Positions 8,307 through 17,923 are shown, counted from the stretch's first letter. The stretch is 64,000 nucleotides of DNA from Nocardioides soli (GCF_014191495.1 NZ_JACHWR010000002.1:1364001-1428000), one strand, 5' to 3'. Notes: generated from the letters alone by a model not told the origin. Translations and numbers: made by a program.

Positions 8307-9206
8307 TCACCCGCTGATCGTGCACGACACGATGTGGGTCTCGCCGGGCGCGAGCACGACGAGGTCGACGCCGGAGCGGAACGCGTCGGGTGGCGCGGTC
8401 GTCGGCTCCACCGCGAGTGACTCGCGCACGCCCCAGGGCAGCGGGTCGGCGGTGAAGACGTGCAGCCAGCCCAGTCGTTCGCCCACGGTCAGCCGCACCG
8501 CGCGCCCGCTGTCGGGGTCGGCGAGCACCGCCGTCGACCCGGCCGGTACGTCGCCGAACGGGTGGTCGAGCACCACGCCGCCGAGCAGCCGCGGCTCACG
8601 GAAGTCGTACGCCGTGCCGTCGACCGGGCGGGCCGGCGCGGGCAGGCCGCGTTCGTCGGTCTCGCACCACGTGCCGGCCGGGAGCGTCAGCACGCACTCG
8701 TCGACGCGGCGGCCGACGGTCAGGTAGGGATGCATCCCGGTGCCGTACGGCGCGGCCGCCTCGGAGCGGTTCGTCGCGCTCAGCGTGGTGGTGAGTCCGT
8801 CGTCGTCGAGCGCGTAGGTCACCTCCAGGTCGAGCGACCACGGGTAGCCGGGCTGGGCGGGCAGCTCGTAGCGCAGCACGGCGCGCCCCTCGGTGTGCTC
8901 GGCCACCGTCCACGGCACCCAGTGGGCGAGCCCGTGCAGGGCGTTGCGGCGCTCCGGCTCGGTGAGCGCCAGCCGGTGCCGCGCGCCGGCGAACTCGTAG
9001 CTGCCGTCGCCGATCCGGTTCGGCCAGGGCATCAGCACCGCGCCACGGAAGTCGGCGCACATCTCGCCGGCCGGGGTGCCGGCGACCAGGTCCAGCCCGT
9101 CGCGGGTCAGCGTGCGCAGACCCGCCCCGACCGTGACGACCTCGGCCTCGTAGGGGCCGTGGGCGAGAGGGAGGGGAAGACCGGCGGCGGCGCGCACCCT
9201 GCACAC
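8307..9206 (-). CDS. aldose 1-epimerase family protein
   Basis: A 299-residue galactose-mutarotase-fold enzyme. Recognisable features are PWPNRIGDGSYEF, RNALHGLAHWVPWTV (the histidine region of the active site), YGTGMHPYLTV (second histidine) and LAVEPTTAPPDAF with the catalytic glutamate, in the right order and spacing. It would interconvert the alpha and beta anomers of a sugar. It is divergent from a xylulokinase gene with only 37 bases between, so a role in pentose use is plausible. GTG at 9206 is taken as the start; GTG at 9197 in the same frame is an alternative. The exact sugar is not known. Confidence 0.85.
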   Translation of the reverse strand: MCRVRAAAGLPLPLAHGPYEAEVVTVGAGLRTLTRDGLDLVAGTPAGEMCADFRGAVLMPWPNRIGDGSYEFAGARHRLALTEPERRNALHGLAHWVPWTVAEHTEGRAVLRYELPAQPGYPWSLDLEVTYALDDDGLTTTLSATNRSEAAAPYGTGMHPYLTVGRRVDECVLTLPAGTWCETDERGLPAPARPVDGTAYDFREPRLLGGVVLDHPFGDVPAGSTAVLADPDSGRAVRLTVGERLGWLHVFTADPLPWGVRESLAVEPTTAPPDAFRSGVDLVVLAPGETHIVSCTISG

Positions 9207-9231
9207 CCTGACAGCCCCGACGGGGTGTGGC

Positions 9232-9237
9232 TAGTGT
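9232..9237 (+). promoter_or_regulatory. leaderless -10 for xylB
   Basis: TAGTGT is followed by exactly six bases (CGGCAC) and then the GTG start at 9244, the arrangement expected when the transcript begins at the start codon. No Shine-Dalgarno sequence is present upstream, supporting leaderless translation. Confidence 0.5.
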
Positions 9238-9243
9238 CGGCAC

Positions 9244-10641
9244 GTGCGTCTGGTCGCGGGCGTGGACTCCTCCACGCAGTCCTGCAAGGTGGTGGTCTGC
9301 GACGCGGAGAGCGGTGAGCTCGTCCGCAGCGGGGCGGCGCCCCATCCCGACGGCACCGAGGTCGCCCCGGAGGCCTGGTGGGACGCGCTCCAGGCGGCGA
9401 TCGCCCGGGCGGGCGGCATCGACGACGTCGAGGCCGTCGCGGTCGGCGGTCAGCAGCACGGCATGGTCTGCCTGGACGAGTCGGGGGCCGTCGTCCGGCC
9501 GGCCGTGCTCTGGAACGACACCCGCTCGGCGCCGGCCGCGCTCGACCTGATCGACGAGCTCGGCGGGCGGCAGCCGTGGGTGGACGCGGTGGGACTGGTG
9601 CCGGTGGCGTCGTTCACCGTCACCAAGCTGCGCTGGCTGCGCGACCACGAGCCCGACCACGCGCGGCGTACGGCGGCGGTGTGCCTGCCGCACGACTACC
9701 TGACCTGGCGGCTGGCGGGTGCGCCCGGCCCGGCCGCGCTCGTCACCGACCGGAGCGACGCGAGCGGCACCGGCTACTGGTCGCCGACGACCGGGGACTA
9801 CCGCCGCGACCTGCTCGAGCTGGCGCTCGGCCACGACGCGATCCTGCCCCGGGTGCTCGGCCCGGCCGAGGCCGGACCCTGCACGTCCGCCGACGCCGTG
9901 CTCGGCCCCGGCACCGGCGACAACGCCGGCGCGGCGCTCGGGCTCGGTGCGACGGCCGGCGACGTCGTCGTCTCGATCGGCACCTCGGGCGTCGCCTGCG
10001 CCGTCGCCGACGAGCCGGTCGGCGACGTGACCGGCGTGGTCGCCGGCTTCGCCGACGCGACCGGACGCTTCCTGCCGCTGGTCGCCACCCTCAACGCAGC
10101 GCGCGTGCTCGACGCCGCCGGCCGGCTGCTCGACGTCTCCCACGAGCAGCTCGCCGACCTCGCGCTGTCCGCGCCCGCAGGTGCGGGCGGGCTCGCCCTG
10201 GTGCCCTACCTCGAGGGCGAGCGCACCCCCAACCGGCCCGACGCGACCGGGGCGATCCACGGCCTGCGGCTCGAGACCGCCACCCCGGCGTACCTCGCGC
10301 GCGCCGCGGTCGAGGGCATGGTCTGCGGGCTCGCCGACGCCGTCGACGCGGTGCGCGCCCTCGGCACCCCCGTGGGGCGCATCATCCTGATCGGCGGAGC
10401 CGCCCGGTCGCCCGCCGTGCGTGAGATCGCCTCGGCCGTGCTGGGGCTGCCGGTCTCGGTGCCCGAGCCGGGGGAGTACGTCGCCCGCGGCGCCGCCCGC
10501 CAGGCCGCCTGGGTGCTGGCCGGCGGCGACGAGCCCCCGGCGTGGCCGCTCTCGGGGGTGACGGAGACCCGGGCCGAGCCGACACCTGGCGTGCGGGAGC
10601 GGTACGCCGAGGTGCGCGACCTGACGGCGAGACGCCCATGA
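9244..10641 (+). CDS. xylB: xylulokinase
   Basis: A 465-residue FGGY-family sugar kinase. The N-terminal phosphate-binding loop [13 protein letters not shown] and the xylulokinase signature [28 protein letters not shown] (residues 80-100) identify D-xylulose as the most likely substrate; the C-terminal half has [12 protein letters not shown] and [14 protein letters not shown], the ATP-binding part. It would phosphorylate D-xylulose to the 5-phosphate for the pentose phosphate pathway. The start is leaderless GTG. It overlaps the next gene by four bases, and that gene is not a xylose gene. No xylose isomerase is nearby, so a related ketose is possible. Confidence 0.88.
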   Translation: MRLVAGVDSSTQSCKVVVCDAESGELVRSGAAPHPDGTEVAPEAWWDALQAAIARAGGIDDVEAVAVGGQQHGMVCLDESGAVVRPAVLWNDTRSAPAALDLIDELGGRQPWVDAVGLVPVASFTVTKLRWLRDHEPDHARRTAAVCLPHDYLTWRLAGAPGPAALVTDRSDASGTGYWSPTTGDYRRDLLELALGHDAILPRVLGPAEAGPCTSADAVLGPGTGDNAGAALGLGATAGDVVVSIGTSGVACAVADEPVGDVTGVVAGFADATGRFLPLVATLNAARVLDAAGRLLDVSHEQLADLALSAPAGAGGLALVPYLEGERTPNRPDATGAIHGLRLETATPAYLARAAVEGMVCGLADAVDAVRALGTPVGRIILIGGAARSPAVREIASAVLGLPVSVPEPGEYVARGAARQAAWVLAGGDEPPAWPLSGVTETRAEPTPGVRERYAEVRDLTARRP

Positions 10642-11852
10642 TGGGGGCCATGACGCACCGACTCGACGCGACCGACCCGCTGGCGGCGTACCGCGACCGT
10701 TTCGTCGGCGCGGAGACGCCCCTGGTCTACTTCGACGGCAACTCGCTGGGCCGTCCGCTCACGGCCATGGGGCCGCGCCTGTCGCGCTTCGTCGAGGAGG
10801 AGTGGGGTGGCCGGCTGATCCGCGGCTGGGACGAACGCTGGCTGGAGCTGCCGCAGCGCATCGGCGACGACCTGGGTCGGGTCGTGCTCGGCGCCGCGGC
10901 GGGGCAGGTCACGATCGGCGACTCGACCACCGTGCTGCTCTACAAGCTGATGCGTGCGGCCGTCGCCGCCCGGCCGGGGCGCACCGAGATCGTGCTCGAC
11001 CGCGACAACTTCCCCACCGACCGGTACGTCGCCGCCGGGGTGGCCGAGGAGTGCGGGCTGACGCTGCGCTGGATCGACGTCGACCTCACCGCCGGGGTCA
11101 CGCCCGAGCTGCTGGCCGACGCCGTGGGGGAGCGGACCGCGCTGGTCGTGCTGTCGCACGTCGCCTACCGGTCGGCGTGGCTCGCCGACGCTCCCGAGCT
11201 GACCCGGATCGCCCACGACGCCGGTGCCCTCGTGCTCTGGGACCTGTGCCACTCGGCCGGGTCGGTGCCGGTCACGCTCGACGAGTGGGGCGTCGACCTG
11301 GCCGTCGGGTGCACCTACAAGTATCTCAACGGCGGCCCGGGGTCGCCGGCCTTCTGCTACGTCGCCGAGCGGCACCTGCCCGAGCTCACCCAGCCGATCC
11401 AGGGCTGGCTGGGCTCGGTCGACCCGTTCCTGATGGGGCCGTCCTACGCGCCCGCGCCCGGTATCCGCCGGTTCCAGTCGGGCACCCCGCCGATCCTCGG
11501 CATGCTCGCGATGCAGGACATGCTCGCGCTGGTCAAGGAGGCCGGCATCGGGGCGGTGCGCGCGAAGTCGGTCGCGCTCACGTCGTACGCCGTCGAGCTC
11601 GGCGACGAGCTGCTCGCCCCGGCCGGCGTCGTGCTCGCCTCGCCGCGCGACCCGGCGCGGCGCGGCGGCCACGTGACCTTCACGCATCCGCTGATGCGCG
11701 AGGTCACGGCCGCGCTGTGGGAGCGCGACGTGGTCCCCGACTACCGAGACCCGGGCGGGTTGCGGCTGGGGCTGTCGCCCCTGTCGACGTCGTACGCCGA
11801 GGTCGAGCGCGGGATGCGGCTGGTCCGCGAGGCTCTGGCGGGGCTGACCTGA
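10638..11852 (+). CDS. kynU: kynureninase-like PLP enzyme
   Basis: A 404-residue class V aminotransferase-fold protein with the kynureninase pattern: [11 protein letters not shown] near the N terminus, [25 protein letters not shown] (the Asp that pairs with the PLP ring nitrogen) and [14 protein letters not shown], whose lysine forms the Schiff base. It would split L-kynurenine into anthranilate and alanine. The start is ATG 10638, overlapping the xylB stop; in-frame ATGs at 10641 and 10650 are alternatives. No other tryptophan-catabolism gene is beside it, so kynureninase is the best call but a related beta-lyase cannot be excluded. Confidence 0.85.
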   Translation: MMGAMTHRLDATDPLAAYRDRFVGAETPLVYFDGNSLGRPLTAMGPRLSRFVEEEWGGRLIRGWDERWLELPQRIGDDLGRVVLGAAAGQVTIGDSTTVLLYKLMRAAVAARPGRTEIVLDRDNFPTDRYVAAGVAEECGLTLRWIDVDLTAGVTPELLADAVGERTALVVLSHVAYRSAWLADAPELTRIAHDAGALVLWDLCHSAGSVPVTLDEWGVDLAVGCTYKYLNGGPGSPAFCYVAERHLPELTQPIQGWLGSVDPFLMGPSYAPAPGIRRFQSGTPPILGMLAMQDMLALVKEAGIGAVRAKSVALTSYAVELGDELLAPAGVVLASPRDPARRGGHVTFTHPLMREVTAALWERDVVPDYRDPGGLRLGLSPLSTSYAEVERGMRLVREALAGLT

Positions 11853-12859
11853 TGCGCTGGCCCCGTCCGCTGCGTCCCGGCGACCTGGTCGCCGTCACCG
11901 CTCCGTCGAGCGGGGTCGGGCCGGACTCGCGGCCGCGCCTCGATTTCGCGCTGCAGTGGCTGCGCGACCGCGGCTACGAGGTGGTCGTGGGCGAGTGCAT
12001 GTCGGGCGAGCAGGTCCGCTCCGCGCCGGCCGAGCAACGCGCCGCCGAGCTGGTCGACTTCCTCTGCGACCCTGCCGTCGCCGCGGTCGTCCCACCCTTC
12101 GGCGGCGAGCTGGCGATCGACCTCCTGGACCTCCTCGACTGGGACCGGCTGGCGGTCGCGGAGCCGACCTGGCTGGTCGGGTGGAGCGACATCTCCACGC
12201 TGCTCGTGGCGCTGACGACCCGTCTCGGCTGGGCGACCGCGCACGGCTGGAACCTGATGGACACGCCGCTCGCCCCGCCCGACGGGCTCGCCCACTGGAC
12301 CGACCTGCTGGCCGCGACCGGCGACGTCGTGCAGCGCAGCCCGGGCCGCACCCGCGCCGGATGGGGCGACTTCCGCGTGGCGGACACCACGCGGATGACG
12401 CTGGACCTGCCGACGGACTGGGCGGTGCTCGGCGGCGGGGAGGTGGACGTCTCCGGCCGGCTGATCGGCGGCTGCCTCGAGGTGCTCTCGCCGCTCGCGG
12501 GCACGCCGTACGCCGACATCGCGGCCTTCGGCCGCGCGCACTCCGACGAGGGCCTGCTCGTCTACGTCGAGGCGTGCGAGCAGGGGGCCTACGACATCTG
12601 CCGGATCCTCCACGGGCTGCGGATGTCGGGCTGGTTCGAGCACGCGAACGCCGTGCTCGTCGGCCGGACCCCGGCGCCCGACGCGCCCGACCTGACCCAG
12701 CTCGAGGCCGTCGAAGAGACGCTCGGCGGGCTCGGCGTACCCGTGATCGCGGAGATGGACATCGGCCACACCCAGCCGTTCCTGCCGCTGGTCAACGGCG
12801 CGCCGGCGCGGGTGGTCGTGCGCGACGGCGTCCGCGAAGTCACCCAGACCCTCGGCTGA
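11852..12859 (+). CDS. LD-carboxypeptidase (peptidase family S66)
   Basis: A 335-residue protein with the S66 layout: N-terminal nucleophile domain containing PPFGGELAIDLLDLLDW and the elbow WLVGWSDISTLL, whose Ser is the nucleophile, then a C-terminal domain with LIGGCLEVL and the catalytic Glu/His region (VEACEQGAYDICRIL and DIGHTQPFLPL). Family members trim the terminal D-amino acid from murein tetrapeptides or, like MccF, inactivate peptide-nucleotide antibiotics. No signal peptide is visible, so it is cytoplasmic. The ATG shares one base with the kynU stop. The S66 call is firm; recycling versus immunity is open. Confidence 0.9.
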   Translation: MRWPRPLRPGDLVAVTAPSSGVGPDSRPRLDFALQWLRDRGYEVVVGECMSGEQVRSAPAEQRAAELVDFLCDPAVAAVVPPFGGELAIDLLDLLDWDRLAVAEPTWLVGWSDISTLLVALTTRLGWATAHGWNLMDTPLAPPDGLAHWTDLLAATGDVVQRSPGRTRAGWGDFRVADTTRMTLDLPTDWAVLGGGEVDVSGRLIGGCLEVLSPLAGTPYADIAAFGRAHSDEGLLVYVEACEQGAYDICRILHGLRMSGWFEHANAVLVGRTPAPDAPDLTQLEAVEETLGGLGVPVIAEMDIGHTQPFLPLVNGAPARVVVRDGVREVTQTLG

Positions 12860-12873
12860 GCCCGCGGGCCGGG

Positions 12874-13224
12874 CTACCGATGGATGTGGTCGCGCCAGTC
12901 GTCGGGCACCCGGTCCGCGGGTCCGGGCGCCGGCTGGTCCTCGGGGTGCTGCAGCGGCGGGGCGAGCTGCGGCCCGAGGAACCCGCTCTCGGCGCCGAAG
13001 TCCCAGAACCAGTCCTCGCCCGGCTCGTAGGTCCGGATCACCGGGTGCCCGGTCGCGCGCCAGTGCGCCGTGGCGTGCTGTGCCGGCGACGAGTCGCAGC
13101 ACCCGACGTGACCGCACTGGGCGCAGCGGCGCAGGTGCACCCACCAGCCGCCGGCCTCCTCGCACTCGACGCAGCCCGGGCCGCTCGGCGGCACCGACGG
13201 GTCGACTCCCTCACGCTCGCTCAT
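12874..13224 (-). CDS. UBP-type zinc finger domain protein
   Basis: A 116-residue protein starting at MSEREG (13224). It carries the Zn-UBP arrangement of cysteines and histidines: C-V-E-C, then RRCAQCGHVGCCDSS, then HATAHWRATGHPVI. Actinobacteria often encode such stand-alone UBP finger proteins, frequently beside redox or regulatory genes; their partner is unknown, since bacteria lack classical ubiquitin. The C-terminal 40 residues are proline-rich. It overlaps the end of the upstream membrane-protein gene by 14 bases, so the two are cotranscribed. Confidence 0.85.
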   Translation of the reverse strand: MSEREGVDPSVPPSGPGCVECEEAGGWWVHLRRCAQCGHVGCCDSSPAQHATAHWRATGHPVIRTYEPGEDWFWDFGAESGFLGPQLAPPLQHPEDQPAPGPADRVPDDWRDHIHR

Positions 13225-13849
13225 GGGTCGACGGTAGCCGCCGGTCCAGGTACGCCGCACCGGCGAAGAGCCCGAGGAAGAGCAGGGTGATGCAGCCGCA
13301 GGTCGCCAGCACCGAGGGCCAGCCCTTCGCGTCGAAGTCCAGGAACGGATAGGGGAACCAGCCGGTCGCGGCGCCCATCGCGAGCGTCCATGCCGTCCAG
13401 GCGACCGGCCACCCCAGCGCCCGGGCGACCACGCGTCCGCTGACCCGCGGTCGCGGACCGAAGAGCAGCCAGCCCGCGATCGCGAGCAGCGGCACGACCA
13501 GGTGCAGCAGCCGATCGCAGACCAGGCTCCAGCCGTGCAGTTCCAGCAGTGGGCGCAGCAGGAGGAAGTGCACCAGCCCGGTGACCGTGATGCCCACGAG
13601 CCCGGCCAGCCGGAGCACCCGCCAGCCCCGCCCGTCGCGCCCCGGGGCGACCGCGAGCGTGATCGCGCCGGCCGCGACCAGCAGGTTGCTCTGGATCGTG
13701 AAGTAGGAGATCAGCCGGCCCAGCCGGACGCCCAGCGGTGGCTGCTCCACGTCGAGGAGCGCGCCGTACCCGGTCACCACCAGCACCGACTGGAGCACCA
13801 GCGCGACCACGGCGACCACCGCGGTGACCGTGTGCCACGCCCGCGCCAT
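13211..13849 (-). CDS. Pr6Pr / FAR-17a-AIG1-like membrane protein
   Basis: A 212-residue integral membrane protein with six predicted helices. The segment ISYFTIQSNLLVAA and the histidine-containing helix TVTGLVHFLLLRP, plus WFPYPFLDFDAKG before the last helix, are the signature of the bacterial Pr6Pr family, related to FAR-17a/AIG1 proteins (in animals some hydrolyse fatty-acid esters of hydroxy fatty acids). The bacterial role is unknown. Transcription appears leaderless from the mirror-image promoter shared with the GNAT gene. Confidence 0.8.
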   Translation of the reverse strand: MARAWHTVTAVVAVVALVLQSVLVVTGYGALLDVEQPPLGVRLGRLISYFTIQSNLLVAAGAITLAVAPGRDGRGWRVLRLAGLVGITVTGLVHFLLLRPLLELHGWSLVCDRLLHLVVPLLAIAGWLLFGPRPRVSGRVVARALGWPVAWTAWTLAMGAATGWFPYPFLDFDAKGWPSVLATCGCITLLFLGLFAGAAYLDRRLPSTHERA

Positions 13850-13888
13850 GGCCGAACCCTAGTGTCACGACACTAAGGTTCGGCCATG
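13847..13888. promoter_or_regulatory. mirror-image divergent leaderless promoter/operator
   Basis: Two 20-base arms (13847-13866 and 13869-13888) match at 19 of 20 positions as an inverted repeat around the two bases AC. Each outer end is the ATG of a gene: 13849 on minus, 13886 on plus. Each arm holds a TANNNT six bases before the start (TAGGGT on minus, TAAGGT on plus). The centre AGTGTC-AC-GACACT is a palindrome suited to a dimeric regulator. Confidence 0.7.
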
Positions 13889-14620
13889 CCCGAGACCAAC
13901 GAGCACGACCAGCAGGTGGGCGACCTCGTCGGGGGCTGGAGCCGGCGGCCCTGGCCGGCGCCGGTGCGGCTGGAGGGCCGGTACGTCGTGCTCGAGCCGC
14001 TCGCGGTCGCGCACGCGGCCGACCTGCACGCCGCGCTGTGCGGCCCGGCGGACCCCCCGCTGTGGACCTACCGCCCCGCCGACCCGCCCGTCGACGTGCC
14101 CGCGATGGCGGCCCACGTCGAGGAGCACCTCGCCGCGCCGGGCATGGAGACGTTCGTCATCGTGCCGGTCGGGTCGACCGCGCAGGGGCTCGCGGCGTAC
14201 CAGCGGATCGAGCCGGCGCACGGCCAGGTGGAGATCGCCGGCGTCCTCTTCTCGCGCGCGCTCCAGCGCACCCGGGCCGCGACCGAGGCGATCCACCTGA
14301 CTATGCGGTACGCCTTCGACGACCTCGGCTACCGCCGGTTCGAATGGAAGTGCGACTCGCTCAACGAGCCGTCCCGACGGGCCGCGGCGAGGCTGGGCTT
14401 CGCCTACGAGGGGCGGTTCCGCCACCACCTGGTGACCAAGGGTCGCAACCGCGACACCGACTGGTACTCGGTCACCGACACCGAGTGGCCGGCCGTCCGC
14501 GCGGCCCACGAGGGCTGGCTCGACCCCGCCAACTTCGACGCCGCCGGTGCCCAGCGCACCGCGCTGAGCGACCTCACTGCCCGGATCCGTCGCCGCCCAA
14601 CCCCTCGTCACGCGCCTTGA
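13886..14620 (+). CDS. GNAT family N-acetyltransferase (RimJ/RimL type)
   Basis: A 244-residue Acetyltransf_3 family protein. Typical elements are VRLEGRYVVLEPLAVAHAADL near residue 30, AAYQRIEPAHGQVEIAGVLF (beta strands 4-5) and the acetyl-CoA binding run RTRAATEAIHLTMRYAFD, followed by YRRFEWKCDSLNEPSRRAAARLGF. Such enzymes transfer acetyl groups to N-terminal alanines of ribosomal proteins or to small amines; the substrate here is not readable. The 3' end overlaps the convergent response-regulator gene by 47 bases. Confidence 0.88.
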   Translation: MPETNEHDQQVGDLVGGWSRRPWPAPVRLEGRYVVLEPLAVAHAADLHAALCGPADPPLWTYRPADPPVDVPAMAAHVEEHLAAPGMETFVIVPVGSTAQGLAAYQRIEPAHGQVEIAGVLFSRALQRTRAATEAIHLTMRYAFDDLGYRRFEWKCDSLNEPSRRAAARLGFAYEGRFRHHLVTKGRNRDTDWYSVTDTEWPAVRAAHEGWLDPANFDAAGAQRTALSDLTARIRRRPTPRHAP

Positions 14621-15236
14621 TCATGGCCTGCGCCCGGTCGGGGACGCCGAGCTTGGTGAGCACGTTGGAGACGTGGTTGCGGACGGTCTTGGGGGAGAGC
14701 ACCATCCGGCGGGCGATCGTGGCGTTGTCGTAGCCGCGGGCGAGCAGGTCCAGCACCTCGCGCTCGCGGTCGGAGAGCTCGGGGAAGGGCACCCGCACGG
14801 CCGTCCGGCCCGAGGTCAGCGTCGCCATCGCGCGGGCGGCCACCTGGGGTCCGAGGATCGCCTCGCCGTTCGCGACGGCCCGGATGCCACGCTCGACCTC
14901 GGCGGGCGACGCGCTCTTCAGCAGGTAGCCGCGCGCCCCGGCGCGCATCGCCGCCACCACGGACTCGTCGTCCTCGTCCATGGTGATGACCAGCACCGCC
15001 AGGTCCGGGAGGGCGCGCACCAGGTCGCGGGTGGTCTCGATGCCGGAGTCGTCGCCGAGGTGGAGGTCCATGAGCACGACGTCGACGGTCGCGTCGATCC
15101 GCTCCAGCGCCCGGGCGGCGTCCTCGGCCTGCGCGACGACCTCGATCCCGTCGAGCGAGCCGAGCAGGCCGGCCATCCCGAGCCGGAAGACGGGGTGGTC
15201 GTCGACGACGGCGACGCGGATCGATCTCTCAGCCAT
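14574..15236 (-). CDS. NarL/LuxR-type response regulator
   Basis: A 220-residue two-domain regulator. The receiver has the acidic pair D12-D13, the phosphoacceptor D57 in VLMDLHL and K107 in GYLLKSA. The C-terminal LuxR helix-turn-helix (about residues 150-205) reads LSDREREVLDLLARG then SPKTVRNHVSNVL. It is coupled to the upstream histidine kinase by an 8-base overlap, so the pair forms a cognate two-component system. No stimulus or target is visible. Confidence 0.95.
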   Translation of the reverse strand: MAERSIRVAVVDDHPVFRLGMAGLLGSLDGIEVVAQAEDAARALERIDATVDVVLMDLHLGDDSGIETTRDLVRALPDLAVLVITMDEDDESVVAAMRAGARGYLLKSASPAEVERGIRAVANGEAILGPQVAARAMATLTSGRTAVRVPFPELSDREREVLDLLARGYDNATIARRMVLSPKTVRNHVSNVLTKLGVPDRAQAMIKARDEGLGGDGSGQ

Positions 15237-17208
15237 GGGTCACCACGAGAGGGAGCGTAGCGACGACCTCGGTGCCGCCGCCGATCCGATCGCGGACCTC
15301 GAGGGTGCCGCCCTGCTCCTCGGCCCGCTCGCGCATCGACCGGGTGCCGACGCCGACGGTCGCGTCGCCGTCGCGGCCCCGGCCGTCGTCGGCGACCACG
15401 AGCAGCAGGCTGCCGACGGGATGCCGCCGGGCGACGATGCGGCAGTGGTCGGCGGCCGAGTGCCGGAGGACGTTCGTGAGCGCCTCGCCGACGATGCCGT
15501 ACGCCGCGGCGGCCACCCGCGGGTCGAGACCGTCGAAGCGATCCGCCTCGACGGTGACGTGGAGCGCCCCGCTGTCGAAGCGTCCGGCGAGCTCGGTCAG
15601 CGCCGGGACCAGCCCGAGCTCGTCGAGCACCGGCGGCAGCAGGTGGTGGGAGAGGCCGCGGACGCTGTTGGCCGCCGTCTCCACCTCGCCCTGCAGGTGG
15701 GCGAGCAGCTCGTAGCCCGCGCGCGCGTCGGTCAGCAGCAGGTTGCGCGCGCCCTGGAGGCCGAGACTGATGCCGGCCAGCGACGGCCCGAGGCCGTCGT
15801 GGATCTCGCGGCGGAGCACCCGGCGCTCCTCGAGCCGCGCCGCGGCCAGGCGGCTGCGCAGCTCCTCCAGGTCCGCCGCGCCGCGCCCGATCACGACGGC
15901 GGCCGCCACCACCGACGCGACGTCGCGCAGGGTGCTGAGGTCGCGGGCCGAGAGCTGTGCGCCCGGCAGGGCGGTGACCTGGAGCAGGCCGACCAGCTCA
16001 CCGCTGTGCCGCAGCTCGACCTCGGCGCCCGGACCGCTCGGCTCGCCCCACCTGACCGGGGCCAGCGCGTCGCTGACCACGATCACGGACTCCAGCCGCA
16101 TCGACTCCCCGAGGTCGGCGGTCAGGCCCGCCAGCAGCTCGTCGGTCGAGTCGCTCGAGACCAGCTGGGTGCCGAGCCGCCGGGCCACCCGGTGCGGATC
16201 GGCCGCGTCGCCGTACACGAGTCGGCGCACCCGCCGGCCCGCGGTGAGGCGCAGCGGCTGGACCGCGGCCGCCACGGTGCCCGCCGCCAGCAGCTGCGGT
16301 ACGCCGTCGCCGGGGAACAGCTCGCCGAGGAGCAGGGTCACCGCCAGGTAGACGACGAGCAGGCCGCCGGTGAGGAGCCCGCCCAGCACGGCGCGGCTGA
16401 CGACCAGCTGCAGGTCCCACAGCCGGTTGCGCAGGACCACGACGAGCACGGCCGCCGGGAAGACCGCCTGCGAGGCCAGGTGCAGGACCGGCGTGAGCCA
16501 GTAGGGCAGCCAGGGGATCGTGGTGAGCACCGGCACGAACGACACGGCGAGGATCGCGGTGCCCACCGCGAGCCAGCCCAGCCCGTTGCGCTCCCCGGTC
16601 GGCCCGAACCGGCGGCGCCACGCCACGGACAGCGCGGTGACGAGCCCGAGCCCGATCGCGCACCAGTACATCTCGTCGAGGTGCGGCGCCTCGTCGTCCA
16701 GGATCACCGCCACGCCGGTGGCTACGCTGAGCGTCGCGCCCGCGGCCAGGCCGACCCACTCCAGCCGGAGCGGGTGGTCGCGCACCAGCCAGGGGACGAC
16801 CAGGAAGAGCGCCAGGGTGCCCGGCACCCAGGCCGTGTTCGCCAGCCGGGCGATCGCGTCGGTCCCCGTGAGCGTGCTCTGGTCGAGGGCGCTGCCGTGC
16901 GCGAAGCCGAAGGCCGCCAGTCCGCCGCCCACGGCGGCGATCGCGAGCAGCCAGGGGACCGGGTGCGACCGGCGCACCAGGATCACCGCCGCGACCGTCC
17001 CGTAGACGCACGCGACGGTGATGTCGACGAGGAAGAAGAGCAGGTTCTCGTCGACCGGCGGCTGGCCCACGACCAGCAGGGCGACGGACAGGACGGCGAG
17101 TGCCCAGGCGGCCACGGCGATGGCCGTGGCCGCCCGGGTTCGCCCGATGCTCGAGTGGGGGGCGGGCATCGGGTCTGGGATGCCGGTCCGGAGGGATCGA
17201 ACCAGCAC
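15229..17208 (-). CDS. sensor histidine kinase (HisKA_3 type)
   Basis: A 659-residue membrane kinase. The first 300 or so residues contain about nine to ten hydrophobic helices, which would sense a signal in or near the membrane. Next come a GAF-like region (about 330-430), the HisKA_3 dimerisation helix with phosphoacceptor H470 in RREIHDGLGPSLAG, and a HATPase domain with VGEALTNVLRHS and DDGRGRD. The GTG start at 17208 overlaps nothing but lies four bases from the preceding stop; ATG at 17169 is an alternative. It should phosphorylate the adjacent NarL-type regulator. Confidence 0.93.
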   Translation of the reverse strand: MLVRSLRTGIPDPMPAPHSSIGRTRAATAIAVAAWALAVLSVALLVVGQPPVDENLLFFLVDITVACVYGTVAAVILVRRSHPVPWLLAIAAVGGGLAAFGFAHGSALDQSTLTGTDAIARLANTAWVPGTLALFLVVPWLVRDHPLRLEWVGLAAGATLSVATGVAVILDDEAPHLDEMYWCAIGLGLVTALSVAWRRRFGPTGERNGLGWLAVGTAILAVSFVPVLTTIPWLPYWLTPVLHLASQAVFPAAVLVVVLRNRLWDLQLVVSRAVLGGLLTGGLLVVYLAVTLLLGELFPGDGVPQLLAAGTVAAAVQPLRLTAGRRVRRLVYGDAADPHRVARRLGTQLVSSDSTDELLAGLTADLGESMRLESVIVVSDALAPVRWGEPSGPGAEVELRHSGELVGLLQVTALPGAQLSARDLSTLRDVASVVAAAVVIGRGAADLEELRSRLAAARLEERRVLRREIHDGLGPSLAGISLGLQGARNLLLTDARAGYELLAHLQGEVETAANSVRGLSHHLLPPVLDELGLVPALTELAGRFDSGALHVTVEADRFDGLDPRVAAAAYGIVGEALTNVLRHSAADHCRIVARRHPVGSLLLVVADDGRGRDGDATVGVGTRSMRERAEEQGGTLEVRDRIGGGTEVVATLPLVVTHG

Positions 17209-17212
17209 GTTG

Positions 17213-17923
17213 TCAGTCCGTCGGGCTCGGGCGCCGGTCGCCGAAGGTGAACCCCAGTCCGAGCACCAGCACGAGGACGGGGCCGGTGAAGCCGGCCAGG
17301 TACTGCAGCGGCGAGAGGCCGACGAGCAGCGTCACGCCGCCGAGCACGGCGGCGAGCCAGCCGATCCATCGGGGCGCCGCCGCGTGCCGCAGGGCGGCGA
17401 CCGCGACGGCGACGCCGGTGACGCCGGCGCCGACCCAGAGCCAGGGCACGGTGCCGACCCAGTGGCCGACGACGGCCGCGAACTCCGGGTCCAGAGGCGC
17501 GTCGTCGCTCTCGAGCCCGAAGATCACCTCGGTGCTGAACGCCGCGCCCATCAGCGCGGCGACCGAGGTCAGCAGCAGGCCACCGGCCGCGATGTCCGGC
17601 AGCAGGCTCACCGCCGGCGCCTGGCCCTGCAGCCGACGGCGCAGGCCGGCCGCGAAGATCAGGAGCAGGACGGCGGCGCCGGTCATCGCCAGGTGCAGGG
17701 TCAGCAGCTGGGGGACGAAGTCGCCGAGCCGGTCGGTGATCCGCCCGGCGTCCCCGGCGTAGCGCTCGTCGTACGCCGCGTCGATCCGCAGCGACGCCTG
17801 GATCCCGACGATCCCGAGCAGTCCGGCCGCCGCACCGACGATCGCCCAGCCGCGGCCGACGGTCGGCGCCACCGGGCGCGGGCGGGCGTCGAGTGCCGCT
17901 CGGGTGCTGCTGGTGGTGGCCAC
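17213..17923 (-). CDS. multi-pass membrane protein, function unknown
   Basis: A 236-residue protein with about six hydrophobic segments (WAIVGAAAGLLGIVGIQ, LAMTGAAVLLLIFAAG, IAAGGLLLTSVAALMGAAF, LWVGAGVTGVAVAVAAL, WIGWLAAVLGGVTLLVG, GPVLVLVLGLGFTFG). It lies immediately upstream of the kinase, so it may be a sensory partner or target of that system. The family is not recognised with confidence. The first gene of this operon faces the VOC gene across a 170-base divergent region without obvious landmarks. Confidence 0.7.
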   Translation of the reverse strand: MATTSSTRAALDARPRPVAPTVGRGWAIVGAAAGLLGIVGIQASLRIDAAYDERYAGDAGRITDRLGDFVPQLLTLHLAMTGAAVLLLIFAAGLRRRLQGQAPAVSLLPDIAAGGLLLTSVAALMGAAFSTEVIFGLESDDAPLDPEFAAVVGHWVGTVPWLWVGAGVTGVAVAVAALRHAAAPRWIGWLAAVLGGVTLLVGLSPLQYLAGFTGPVLVLVLGLGFTFGDRRPSPTD

